A stretch of DNA of 64,000 nucleotides from contig NZ_JADNRC010000004.1 of assembly GCF_015594725.1 (NCBI RefSeq), positions 124,001-188,000 on the forward strand. Reading direction: 5' to 3'. The notes beneath the pieces were generated by a model, which worked only from the letters and a program-made list of their open reading frames with translations, had not been told where the DNA came from and ran no database searches. Source of the DNA: Flavobacterium sp. ALJ2. GTDB lineage: Bacteria; Bacteroidota; Bacteroidia; Flavobacteriales; Flavobacteriaceae. The number at the start of each line of letters is the position of its first letter. Within the stretch, counting starts at the first letter, position 1. Shown piece after piece: positions 10,401-17,707 of the stretch. A program made the translations under genes and the position numbers.

Positions 10401-10627
10401 TTAAAGTTCCCATCTTCATCAGTAATTGTTGCTATTTTATTATTATTTTTTGCATATATGGATGCTCCGGCAATTGGCATTCCATCATCTTGGCCAATTA
10501 CTTTTCCTGTAATCTCAATTTGATTGATGCTTTGCTCTATAAAATGCTTTTTTATTGCAAAATCATGAGCATTTCCTGAAAAGATCATTCCTCCAATAAA
10601 AGTTAGAGATAATAGTTTTGTTTTCAT
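7472..10627 (-). CDS. SusC/RagA-like TonB-dependent outer-membrane transporter
   Basis: 1051-residue TonB-dependent receptor. It has a signal peptide at about 1-20, then a carboxypeptidase-regulatory-like domain (ITGKVIGQDDGMPIAGASIY, about 38-58), then a plug with the SusC signatures VTALGVKK and LKGGTAAALYGANAANGVI, then a long beta-barrel ending in an aromatic/charged terminus (SLNVKI). First gene of the operon; its promoter region holds phased repeats (10708-10750). It imports the ligand captured by the SusD partner. Confidence 0.95.
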   Translation of the reverse strand: MKTKLLSLTFIGGMIFSGNAHDFAIKKHFIEQSINQIEITGKVIGQDDGMPIAGASIYAKNNNKIATITDEDGNFKLSVPENEDSIIISYMGYETVESKTNGTTPLFINLKPSENVLEQVFVTALGVKKVSKSLTYAVTELKGSEFNKAKEANISNALVGKIAGVNVSSTATGPNGSTRVIIRGNGSLNGNNQPMYVVNDLPIDNTQLNLPGIGNAPGSPKLNVDRGDGTALINPDDIKSITVLKGGTAAALYGANAANGVILIQTKRGSAQKGIGIDYSTSFTLETPAVIPDWQYEYGAGDAGKKPLTQNEAIATGRWSWGAKMDGTDVIQFDGVKRPYSPQKNNIKNFYRPGTTYINSIALSGGSEKANGRLSFSNMNSESIVPNADFNRKTINLASNVNLTDWLKFDVVTQYNLEKSNNRPTLSDAEANPNWGTYLIANTVDIRNLAPGYDENGKEVAWNPVPVATNPQFVVNRIKNNDTKNRFVGMANVKLNFTPDLFLQGRIGQDYTNYEFFGYIPKTSLNTPDGYVQGSKMTLSNINSEAILNYTKKNIYKGISLSSLIGVNSRTTLRDETRVDGTGFVLDDFYSLTNLKTVNYTYPYGKTKTNSVYGAIDLDYKNVFFLNFTGRQDWFSTLSKENNTVFYPSIGSSLIISDILTMPDWISFAKLRASWAQVGGATPDPYALNPSYSMIQGGHNGQQLQGPTSSRVPSPTLSPLTSTTFELGSDLGFLNNRINIDFAWYNRATTNDIVETTISNASGATSSLLNLGKMRNEGVELLINGKIISTKNFSWDATFNGSYNKNTVEALTDQLTSITMASSVNNYAIISSDVNRPYSIIKGYKPLKDSNGNTVYNVSGGSATIERGPLEELGQGVHPWGAGISNEFRYKAITLSFLIDAKFGGSLYSGTDLYGTRMGLTKLTLDGREDGLPIKGVDKNGATVDMVIAPENLRTYYDGLKNITSEFIYDASFIKLRQVIIGYQLPINKVKGLSVIQSASISFVARNLFILYKKTPNVDPESVFSAGNAQGIEQFGVPRTRSFGLSLNVKI

Positions 10628-10678
10628 AGTTAACTGGTTTACATTGGTTTAATGTGTAGTTTGATTTTGATTAGTAAT

Positions 10679-10686
10679 CAAATATA
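10679..10686 (-). promoter_or_regulatory. Candidate -7 element for the susC operon
   Basis: TATATTTG on the minus strand matches the Bacteroidota -7 consensus TAnnTTTG. A TTG lies 22 bases upstream, inside the first GCAATATTTTTGCA repeat, which is an acceptable -33 spacing. The susC start codon is 52 bases downstream. Confidence 0.55.
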
Positions 10687-10707
10687 GATAATTAATTTTT
10701 ACAATAC

Positions 10708-10750
10708 GCAATATTTTTGCATAAATAATGCAATATTTTTGCAATATTTT
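10708..10750. promoter_or_regulatory. Phased direct repeats upstream of susC (candidate operator)
   Basis: GCAATATTTTTGCA occurs at 10708-10721 and 10730-10743, with a partial third copy (GCAATATTTT) starting at 10741. Starts are 22 and 11 bases apart, so all copies face the same side of the helix. Each unit has GCAA...TTGC dyad symmetry. The first copy overlaps the likely -33 region, as expected for a regulator site controlling the catabolic operon. No regulator gene for the operon is seen in the window. Confidence 0.5.
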
Positions 10751-10874
10751 TTTTTAGAATGTTTTTTTATTGCCAAAAGCTTGATGTTTGTTGGGTTGGT
10801 CAGTTTTTAAGAAAGAAACTATTTTGAGTTAAAGTCGATGAAGTGATTTATTTTAAAAAGAGTATTTTTACAAT

Positions 10875-11645
10875 ATGAAAATAGCACTAATTCAATCTGT
10901 TCTTCATTGGGAAAATCCTGAGAAAAATCGAAATCATTTCGAGCAAAAAATTAATGAAATTAATGAAGTAGTTGATTTGGTTGTACTTCCTGAAATGTTT
11001 TCTACAGGATTTACCATGAATCCTTCTCTGGTAGCTGAAACTATGCGAGGGGAAACTGTTTTGTGGATGATATCATTAGCAAAAGCTAAAAAAACAGCAA
11101 TTACCGGAAGTTTGGTAATTGAAGAGGATGGTAAATTTTATAACAGATTATTGTTTGTTTTTCCTTCAGGAAAATTGCAACATTATGACAAGCGCCATTT
11201 GTTTACTCTTGCAGGAGAGGATAAAGTGTATACTAAAGGGACGCAGAGATTAATTGTAGATTATTTAGGCTGGAAAATCTGTCCGCTAATTTGTTATGAT
11301 CTTAGGTTTCCTGTTTTTTCTAGAAATACAGAACCCTACGATTTGTTACTATATGTGGCAAATTGGCCAAAAGTACGCACGATTGCATGGGATACATTGC
11401 TAAAAGCACGTGCTATCGAAAACGTATGTTATTCGATAGGAGTAAACAGAATTGGTTTGGATTATCATCAATACGAGCACATTGGTCACTCGCAAGTGGT
11501 AGATTTCCTTGGAGAATATTTAATTAATCCCCAAGAAACCGAAGGGGTATTTATTGTGGAATTAGATAAAGAAAAAATGTACGAAACAAGAAAAAAACTT
11601 GATTTCCTAAATGATAGAGATCAATTTATAATCGAAGGATTATAA
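10875..11645 (+). CDS. Carbon-nitrogen hydrolase, omega-amidase (Nit2/YafV type)
   Basis: Nitrilase-superfamily amidase of 256 residues with the complete catalytic triad: E40 in VLPEMFSTGF, K106 in YDKRHLF, and C140 in CPLICYDLRFP. Length and motif context match the omega-amidase branch that hydrolyses 2-oxoglutaramate or 2-oxosuccinamate. It is divergent from the susC operon and ends one base before the stop of the convergent Ig-like lipoprotein gene. No terminator is visible between them. Confidence 0.88.
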   Translation: MKIALIQSVLHWENPEKNRNHFEQKINEINEVVDLVVLPEMFSTGFTMNPSLVAETMRGETVLWMISLAKAKKTAITGSLVIEEDGKFYNRLLFVFPSGKLQHYDKRHLFTLAGEDKVYTKGTQRLIVDYLGWKICPLICYDLRFPVFSRNTEPYDLLLYVANWPKVRTIAWDTLLKARAIENVCYSIGVNRIGLDYHQYEHIGHSQVVDFLGEYLINPQETEGVFIVELDKEKMYETRKKLDFLNDRDQFIIEGL

Positions 11646-11646
11646 A

Positions 11647-13317
11647 TTATTTCTTTTTATCAGTTTTCTTCTTGTCTGTTTTTTTATCGACTTCAGGGTT
11701 GTAAGGAATGCTTAAATCAAAAGCTTGATCAACATCCCAATTGGCTCTAACATCAACTTCTTTTGAAAAATAAATTACCTCTTCGGCATATCTTTTTTCT
11801 AAAAAATTCCCTGGATCATATTGTTTGTTTTTGTTGTCGTCATAAATCGCACGAAGAGTAAACAAAGTTGGTTCTAAGAGGTCAAATTCTATTTTTGTAT
11901 TGCCTTCGGTGTATTCAGTGGCAAGAACAGTTTCTCCCTTTTGGTTTGTTAATTCAATAATTATAGGAAATCGTTTTGCATTCTGTAAATTAAGGGTGAG
12001 GTTCCCGTAATCGACAGGGGCTTTAGTTGTTAAAGTATATTTTAAAGTGTCATTCGTCTTTTCATAAAAATCAGTCAATGCTCCAGGTAAAAGAGTAAAT
12101 GTATACTTTTCTGAAGGCTCTTTTTTGAAATCGAAGAATAGATGTTGGTTGAAATCATCATATTCAGTTTTGAAAGGAACTGTAACAGAATCTTTGTTTA
12201 TTAATTTTATTTTCGATTCATCAAAACGAACCAAAGGAGTTGCGCTTTCTAATGTAAAACGATCTCTAAAATGGATGATGCCACTTTGTAATGCATTAAT
12301 ATTTAAAGTGTCTTTCTTTTGGTCTTTTATCTTAAAGGAGTAAGTTTTTTTGTACTTGTCTTTGTCAATTTCCATCGATAGAGAATCAACTTTTAGCGGT
12401 TTATACCATACTTGTAGGGAATCTTTTTTAGGGAATTGAGTAACAATTGTTGGCAAAATTTCTCCGTTGTTTTTTAAGACAATCTTTGGTTTGGAGTTCT
12501 TAAAATTTTGTTTTCCATCGTAACCTACAACAAGTCTGTTTCCTGAAACTTGAGCAGGTTTATATGCTTTAAAAGGAAGTACTTCTTTAAATAATTCTAA
12601 TTCATAAATAGTATCATTAGGTATGGTAATAGGATGTTTTATGAATCCTATCTTATCATCCTTTGGGTTGAATTTATTGTTGCTTCCTTTATCTTTTAAA
12701 GCGACCAAAAGATATTTTCCAGCTTTTAGATTCTCTAGTCTAAATGTTTTTAAACTATCTAATGTGTTGGTAATATATCGTGGATTTTCCTTGTAAACAA
12801 CCGAGTCTTTATAAGTGTCGTTTATTTCATAAAGCATTACAGATACAAACGAATCTGATTGTTTATCATGTGCATCTTTTATTTTTCCGCCAAGAGCCAA
12901 GGAGTCTATGTAGCTTCCTGTAGAGAAAATGTACTTAAATTGGTTGTACGGATTTCCCTCGTTATTGTCAGTAATACTTTGTCCAAAATTAAAGCTATAA
13001 GTAGTATTAGGTTGTAAAGTATCGTTTATTTTTATAGTAATGTATTTGCTTGCCGTAGTTGGGGTTATAAGTGGCTCGTGCTTCATTGGAGGCGAAATAA
13101 TCAATTGTTTATTCGCGTTTTTAATTTTCACATACTCATCAAATGTCAATTTTATGGTGTTACCTTTAAATTCGGTACTAAAATTCTTAGGAACACTAGA
13201 TAATAAAACAGGTGCAAGGGTATCTTTTAATCCTCCGGTTATGCTTCCGCGTTTGGCGCAACTCACCATTAATAAGGTCAATAAAAAGAAAATATATTTA
13301 AAGTTGCTTTTCAACAT
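11647..13317 (-). CDS. Ig-like (Big_5) domain lipoprotein
   Basis: Outer-membrane or periplasmic lipoprotein of 556 residues. The signal ends in LLMVSCAKRG (C20). The N-terminal domain has the bacterial Ig-like (SbsA-type) pattern: APVLLSSVPKN, FDEYVKI, LQPNTTYSFNFG and YIFSTG. The rest is beta-rich and carries a domain near 190 (FRLENLKAGKYLLVALKDKG) seen in this conserved flavobacterial family. The C-terminus is lysine-rich (KKTDKKKTDKKK). Function unknown; no enzyme motif. Confidence 0.8.
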   Translation of the reverse strand: MLKSNFKYIFFLLTLLMVSCAKRGSITGGLKDTLAPVLLSSVPKNFSTEFKGNTIKLTFDEYVKIKNANKQLIISPPMKHEPLITPTTASKYITIKINDTLQPNTTYSFNFGQSITDNNEGNPYNQFKYIFSTGSYIDSLALGGKIKDAHDKQSDSFVSVMLYEINDTYKDSVVYKENPRYITNTLDSLKTFRLENLKAGKYLLVALKDKGSNNKFNPKDDKIGFIKHPITIPNDTIYELELFKEVLPFKAYKPAQVSGNRLVVGYDGKQNFKNSKPKIVLKNNGEILPTIVTQFPKKDSLQVWYKPLKVDSLSMEIDKDKYKKTYSFKIKDQKKDTLNINALQSGIIHFRDRFTLESATPLVRFDESKIKLINKDSVTVPFKTEYDDFNQHLFFDFKKEPSEKYTFTLLPGALTDFYEKTNDTLKYTLTTKAPVDYGNLTLNLQNAKRFPIIIELTNQKGETVLATEYTEGNTKIEFDLLEPTLFTLRAIYDDNKNKQYDPGNFLEKRYAEEVIYFSKEVDVRANWDVDQAFDLSIPYNPEVDKKTDKKKTDKKK

Positions 13318-13491
13318 AATCGGTTTAGATTTTTATTGCACAAAATAACAATTATATTTGCTTTAATCGAAATTTTTTATTGAATTATTGGGAGTTCTTG
13401 CTTCAAATTGAAAGAAAGGGAGTTTAGTTTTATCTCAAATTATTTATAAATAAACTCGTTTGTCTGTTATCGATAAAATAAAATGTATCCT

Positions 13492-13499
13492 TACATTTG
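13492..13499 (+). promoter_or_regulatory. Candidate -7 element (TACATTTG)
   Basis: Perfect fit to TAnnTTTG, 25 bases before the TTG start codon at 13524. It supports transcription beginning just upstream of that start and so supports the unusual start codon. Confidence 0.5.
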
Positions 13500-13523
13500 A
13501 CAGTAAATTTAATTTAGAATATT

Positions 13524-14528
13524 TTGAAACTTCGCGTTGTTTTTAGTGTTTTGTTTTTATTATTGATTTCATGTAATAAACAAGAAAAACCAGTTGCAGC
13601 TTTTTATTATTGGAAAACCATCTTCAAATTATCTGCAACAGAGAAAGAAGCTTTACAGCAAAATAATATCAGTAAGGTTTATATTCGATATTTTGATGTT
13701 GATTTGCATCCAAAGACTCAAGAAGCATTTCCGCTTAGTCCGGTTCATTTTGAAAATAAAACAGAAAATTTAACGATTGTTCCAGTGGTATACATCAAAA
13801 ATAAAGTGATGTTGAAAAAAGGAATTAATGTAGATAGTCTGGCTAAAAAAATATTTGATTTTATTGAGTTAATAAATAAGAAAAATGGGATTTCGTGTCA
13901 GGAAATTCAAATCGATTGCGATTGGACATTGGCAAGTAAATCAAGTTATTTAAAATTTATAGAAACTTTCAAGAAGATATCTCACAAGAAACTCTCGGCT
14001 ACAATACGGTTGCATCAGGTAAAATATTTTGAGAAGACTAAAATTCCAAATGTCGATTCCGGTGTTTTAATGTATTATAATATGGGAACAATTGCGCCCG
14101 ATTCCCTTAATTCTATTTATGATAGAAGAATCGCACAACGATACATAAAAAGTTTAAAGAAATATCCTTTACCACTTGATTTTGCCTTGCCAATTTATTC
14201 TTGGGCAGTTCATATTCGAGAGAATAAAGTAATAGGATTAAAAAGCAAAATAGATATAAAAGAATTGCAAAATGATACTAATTTTGTATTAAGTCGAAAA
14301 AAATATTTTACTGTAAAGTGCTCTAATTATAAAAAAGGTACTTTTTACAAACAGGATGATGTTTTAAAAATAGAAGCGATATCTAGGGATGATTTACTGG
14401 AAATGGCTTCCGATTTAGAAGAGAATACGGCTCAATATCCTAAAGAGATTATTTTTTACGACTTAGATGAATTCAATTTAAAAAATTATGAAAAAAATGT
14501 TTTTAAACAAGTTCTTTCTTGTTTCTAG
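13524..14528 (+). CDS. Secreted lipoprotein of unknown function, TIM-barrel-like
   Basis: 334 residues. The lipoprotein signal (LLLISCNK, lipidated C17) is only complete if translation starts at the TTG at 13524; the next ATG lies far inside the mature protein. The body has alternating beta/alpha pattern with QIDCDWT (about residue 132), LHQVKYF and GVLMYYNMG, which resembles the DUF3142-type glycosidase-like barrel proteins, but this is a weak call. Its last 41 bases overlap the start of the next gene, so both are probably made as a pair and exported together. Confidence 0.75.
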   Translation: MKLRVVFSVLFLLLISCNKQEKPVAAFYYWKTIFKLSATEKEALQQNNISKVYIRYFDVDLHPKTQEAFPLSPVHFENKTENLTIVPVVYIKNKVMLKKGINVDSLAKKIFDFIELINKKNGISCQEIQIDCDWTLASKSSYLKFIETFKKISHKKLSATIRLHQVKYFEKTKIPNVDSGVLMYYNMGTIAPDSLNSIYDRRIAQRYIKSLKKYPLPLDFALPIYSWAVHIRENKVIGLKSKIDIKELQNDTNFVLSRKKYFTVKCSNYKKGTFYKQDDVLKIEAISRDDLLEMASDLEENTAQYPKEIIFYDLDEFNLKNYEKNVFKQVLSCF

Positions 14529-16866
14529 TGCTGTTTTATTGTTTGTTTATGGCATAATTTATGCTTGTGGAGGCGGTGATGATTGGGGAATGGGGTATAG
14601 TTCTAATTTTACTCCTGAAACTTTTGTCGAAAAATCATACAGGCCATTGTTTTTATCAGGAGAAGTTTTTTACGGGATTGGTTTTGATACCGAACATAAT
14701 TCCAGGTTTAATGATGACATTAAATCAGATTGGAATGCCTATTTAAAAACAAAAGTTGATACTGCGACAGTTAGTTATTTTTTAATTGGAGATAATACGC
14801 CAAGATATTATTCTTCTGATAAAGATAAAATTTCAAAATACAAGGAAGAAATTGAGCAACTTCATGTTTTTTTTAAATCCAAAAAAGCAAATCAGGCTTC
14901 TTTAAAATGGAGTAAAAAAATTAACCTGAAAGATGATAAAACCAAAGCCTTTATCGAATTTTTATATTTGGCACAGAAAATAGAAACCATTTCAGTAGGA
15001 GAAGATTATTGGAGTTATGAACCTAGAGTAGCTAAAACTTTTGATGATTTGAAAATGATTCAATCTATCGAAAACGTGTATCATACTATATCAGATCCAT
15101 TCTTAAAAAACAGGTATTGGTTTCTTACCATGAAAGCTTATTTTTATAGTAGCAATAAGCAAAAAGCAATTGCATTTTTTAATAAAACAGAAGCAACGGT
15201 TCCAAAAAACACGTTGTATTATCGAGGGCTTTCTTATGTGGCAGGAATAAATCATCAGCAAGGTAAATATTCGACATCTAATTATTTATATGCGCAAGTA
15301 TTTGATAAATGCCCTGAAATGAGAGTTGTTACAGCTTATAGTTTTCACCCAGAAAACGAAACAGATTGGAATAAATCTTTGGCTATGGCCAAAAATAATA
15401 AAGAAAAAGCGGCGCTTTGGGCAATTCATGGCTATTATAAAGATGAAGCGCAGGCGATTGAGAAAATTTATGGATTAGATCCTAAAAATGAACATTTAAA
15501 TTATTTGCTTACAAGATTGGTCAATCAGCAGGAGCAAGGGATTAATAATTCATTTGAGGTGGCTAAAGTCAATTCTGAAGGTTCTACGGATTATAGTGCG
15601 CCTGCAATAAAACAAACTGTTGCTGAAAATAAGAAAGGAAATCAAGCGAAAATTGATTTAAAAGCATTCGATTTAGTGTCTAAAATTGCTGCGACAGGAA
15701 ATACAGAAAAGCCTTATTTGTGGGATATTGCTTTAGGATATTTACAAACATTAAAAGGAGAGTTTGTTAAAGCAGATGAAAATTTTACGAAAGCAGAGAA
15801 AACAATGCCTAAAACAGAATTGGCTAATAATCAGGTTAGATTGCTTCGTTTTGTAAATAATATGAGTAAAATAGATAAGCTAACTTCTAAAAATGAAAAA
15901 ACAATTCTTAAAGATTTAAATTGGCTGTATCAAGAGCTTCCAAAGCAAAAGGTAGGTGATTTTCGTTATGAAAATGCTTCAAGTTGGAGTAGAATGTATT
16001 TAATGACTCTTTATACAGAGCAAAAAAATTATGTAATGGCAGAGTTGTTTGCTAATACGTCGGCTTATGGTTATTGGGGAACAGGGAATTCTTTTTATGA
16101 TGTCGAAAAGAATTTGTTAGGAATGAAAACATTTTTGGCTAAGTCGGATAAAACCGAAATAGAAAAAATAGGTTACGGTATTTATAATTTGAATTTAAAT
16201 AACATCAATAATTTTCAAGCGATACAGGCAACATATCAAAATAAAATTCCAGAAGCAATTGCTTTTATGCAACAAACAGATACATTACAAAATAAAGTTT
16301 TTTACGGAAATCCATTTAACGGAAATATAAAAGATTGTCATGATTGTGACCATTCTGCATTCCAAAAAAAGAAATTTTCTCAAATAGAATTTTTAACAAC
16401 GATAAAAGCCATGCAAGATAAACTGGCTAAAAACGAAGATGTATATACAAATAGCTTATTGTTAGGGAATGCATTTTATAATATCACCCATTTTGGAAAC
16501 GGAAGAAGTTTTTATGAAATCGGAATTGTAGGCTATGGTTCAAGTCCGTATTCATTTAGAGATTCTATGAAAAAAATGATCACAGATTGTTCAGTGTCTA
16601 AAATGTATTATCAAAAAGCGCTGGAAGCTGCTACAACCAAAGAGCAAAAGGCAAAGTGTACTTATATGCTGGCAAAATGTGAGCGAAATGAATATTACAA
16701 TAAAAAGTATATTGCGGTTAAAAATTGGTGGGCTGCAGATGATGATAAGATAAATTTCTTAGCGTGGAATAGTTTTAAGATGTTGAAAAAAGATTATTCG
16801 GACACAAAATATTATCAAGACGTAATTGCCGAATGTGGTTACTTTAATACATACGTTAATCAATAA
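14488..16866 (+). CDS. Secreted TPR-like protein of unknown function
   Basis: 792 residues with an N-terminal hydrophobic signal ending at a cysteine (IIYACGGGDD), so it is exported and may be lipidated. The mature part is aromatic-rich and helical, with repeated A-x-x-Y-x-x-A helix pairs suggesting TPR-like repeats. Two Cys pairs occur in NIKDCHDCDH near residue 615. It starts 41 bases before the stop of the preceding lipoprotein gene, in another frame. No known function is recognised; the pair looks like a conserved Bacteroidota two-gene unit. Confidence 0.8.
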   Translation: MKKMFLNKFFLVSSAVLLFVYGIIYACGGGDDWGMGYSSNFTPETFVEKSYRPLFLSGEVFYGIGFDTEHNSRFNDDIKSDWNAYLKTKVDTATVSYFLIGDNTPRYYSSDKDKISKYKEEIEQLHVFFKSKKANQASLKWSKKINLKDDKTKAFIEFLYLAQKIETISVGEDYWSYEPRVAKTFDDLKMIQSIENVYHTISDPFLKNRYWFLTMKAYFYSSNKQKAIAFFNKTEATVPKNTLYYRGLSYVAGINHQQGKYSTSNYLYAQVFDKCPEMRVVTAYSFHPENETDWNKSLAMAKNNKEKAALWAIHGYYKDEAQAIEKIYGLDPKNEHLNYLLTRLVNQQEQGINNSFEVAKVNSEGSTDYSAPAIKQTVAENKKGNQAKIDLKAFDLVSKIAATGNTEKPYLWDIALGYLQTLKGEFVKADENFTKAEKTMPKTELANNQVRLLRFVNNMSKIDKLTSKNEKTILKDLNWLYQELPKQKVGDFRYENASSWSRMYLMTLYTEQKNYVMAELFANTSAYGYWGTGNSFYDVEKNLLGMKTFLAKSDKTEIEKIGYGIYNLNLNNINNFQAIQATYQNKIPEAIAFMQQTDTLQNKVFYGNPFNGNIKDCHDCDHSAFQKKKFSQIEFLTTIKAMQDKLAKNEDVYTNSLLLGNAFYNITHFGNGRSFYEIGIVGYGSSPYSFRDSMKKMITDCSVSKMYYQKALEAATTKEQKAKCTYMLAKCERNEYYNKKYIAVKNWWAADDDKINFLAWNSFKMLKKDYSDTKYYQDVIAECGYFNTYVNQ

Positions 16867-16898
16867 AAAGAATCTGTATTTTTTTAAATCAATTTAAG

Positions 16899-17303
16899 AT
16901 GATGAATAAAATAGAACATATAGGAATTGCGGTTAAAGATTTAGAAGTTTCGAATCTTTTGTTCGAAAAGCTTTTTGGAGCTCCTGCATATAAATCAGAA
17001 GCAGTAGAAAGTGAAGGAGTGTTAACTTCATTTTTTCAAAACGGACCAAATAAAATAGAACTTCTCGCAGCAACAAACCCAGAAAGTCCGATTGCCAAGT
17101 TTTTAGAGAAAAAAGGAGAAGGGATTCATCATATTGCTTTTGATGTAACGGATATTGTTGCCGAAGTAGCGCGTTTAAAAAATGAAGGTTTTGTTGTTTT
17201 AAATGAAACGCCAAAAAAAGGAGCAGACAATAAATTGGTAGTTTTTTTGCATCCCAAAAGTACAAATGGGGTTTTGATCGAGCTATGTCAGGAAATTAAA
17301 TAA
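16899..17303 (+). CDS. mce: Methylmalonyl-CoA epimerase
   Basis: Vicinal-oxygen-chelate protein of 134 residues, the usual length. Metal ligands are visible: H7 in IEHIGIAV, E54, the HH pair in GIHHIAFDV (about 77-78) and E128 in LIELCQ. It converts (S)- to (R)-methylmalonyl-CoA in the propionyl-CoA/succinyl-CoA route, in the cytoplasm. It stands 32 bases after the secreted-protein gene. Confidence 0.93.
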   Translation: MMNKIEHIGIAVKDLEVSNLLFEKLFGAPAYKSEAVESEGVLTSFFQNGPNKIELLAATNPESPIAKFLEKKGEGIHHIAFDVTDIVAEVARLKNEGFVVLNETPKKGADNKLVVFLHPKSTNGVLIELCQEIK

Positions 17304-17450
17304 TTTTTTGAGTGTTTAATGGGAGAATTAGAAGCTTAAAAATCAGCTAGTTTAAGTTTTGGTTAAAAATATTAATGAAATTAAAGTAAAAATCATCCCC
17401 AAATATTTGCTACAAATGAAAAATAGTGGTAATATTGCAACCTCAAAACC

Positions 17451-17524
17451 GGTCCTATAGCTCAGCTGGTTAGAGCACCTGACTCATAATCAGGTGGTCC
17501 CTGGTTCGAGCCCAGGTGGGACCA
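17451..17524 (+). tRNA. tRNA-Met (anticodon CAT), integration target
   Basis: Complete cloverleaf: acceptor GGTCCTA/TGGGACC with one G-U pair, anticodon stem CCTGA/TCAGG with loop CTCATAA (CAT at 17485-17487), T-arm CCTGG-TTCGAGC-CCAGG. The G1-C72 pair rules out a standard initiator tRNA. An elongator Met is most likely; an Ile tRNA with lysidine-modified CAT cannot be fully excluded by eye. Its 3' end is repeated at 29178-29191, which marks it as the attachment site of the element that follows. Confidence 0.93.
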
Positions 17525-17526
17525 CA
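17513..17526 (+). repeat. Left attachment site (attL) core, CAGGTGGGACCACA
   Basis: Fourteen bases covering the end of the T-stem, the acceptor 3' strand and the discriminator of tRNA-Met. Identical to 29178-29191. Confidence 0.88.
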
Positions 17527-17554
17527 AACCGCACTAATTTAGTGCGGTTTTTTT
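17526..17554 (+). terminator. Rho-independent terminator brought by the element
   Basis: AAACCGCAC and GTGCGGTTT pair around a short A/T loop, followed by a run of eight Ts. It starts immediately at the junction of the tRNA 3' end and the element, so it terminates the tRNA transcript in place of the native terminator displaced to the other end. Confidence 0.85.
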
Positions 17555-17628
17555 GTTTAAAGTCCTTATTTTACTGAGGTTTACGGTTTTTTGACAAAAA
17601 AGATTATCATTAAATATCATTCTTTTTT

Positions 17629-17655
17629 CTACCAGTTTTCTACCCAGTTTCTACC
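17629..17655 (+). repeat. Three CTACC(C) repeats, 11 bases apart, left of the integrase
   Basis: CTACC starts at 17629, 17640 and 17651, each preceded by TTT and about one helical turn apart. A related CTACCC lies at 29112 near the other end. They look like integrase arm-type binding sites and also lie just upstream of the integrase -7 box, so they could serve autoregulation. Confidence 0.5.
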
Positions 17656-17677
17656 CGATTTATTAAAATTGTTTATA

Positions 17678-17685
17678 TACATTTG
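17678..17685 (+). promoter_or_regulatory. Candidate -7 element of the integrase gene
   Basis: TACATTTG matches TAnnTTTG, 22 bases before the integrase ATG. No clear -33 box; the phased CTACCC repeats occupy that region. Confidence 0.45.
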
Positions 17686-17707
17686 CGTAAACTAATACGC
17701 TAATATT

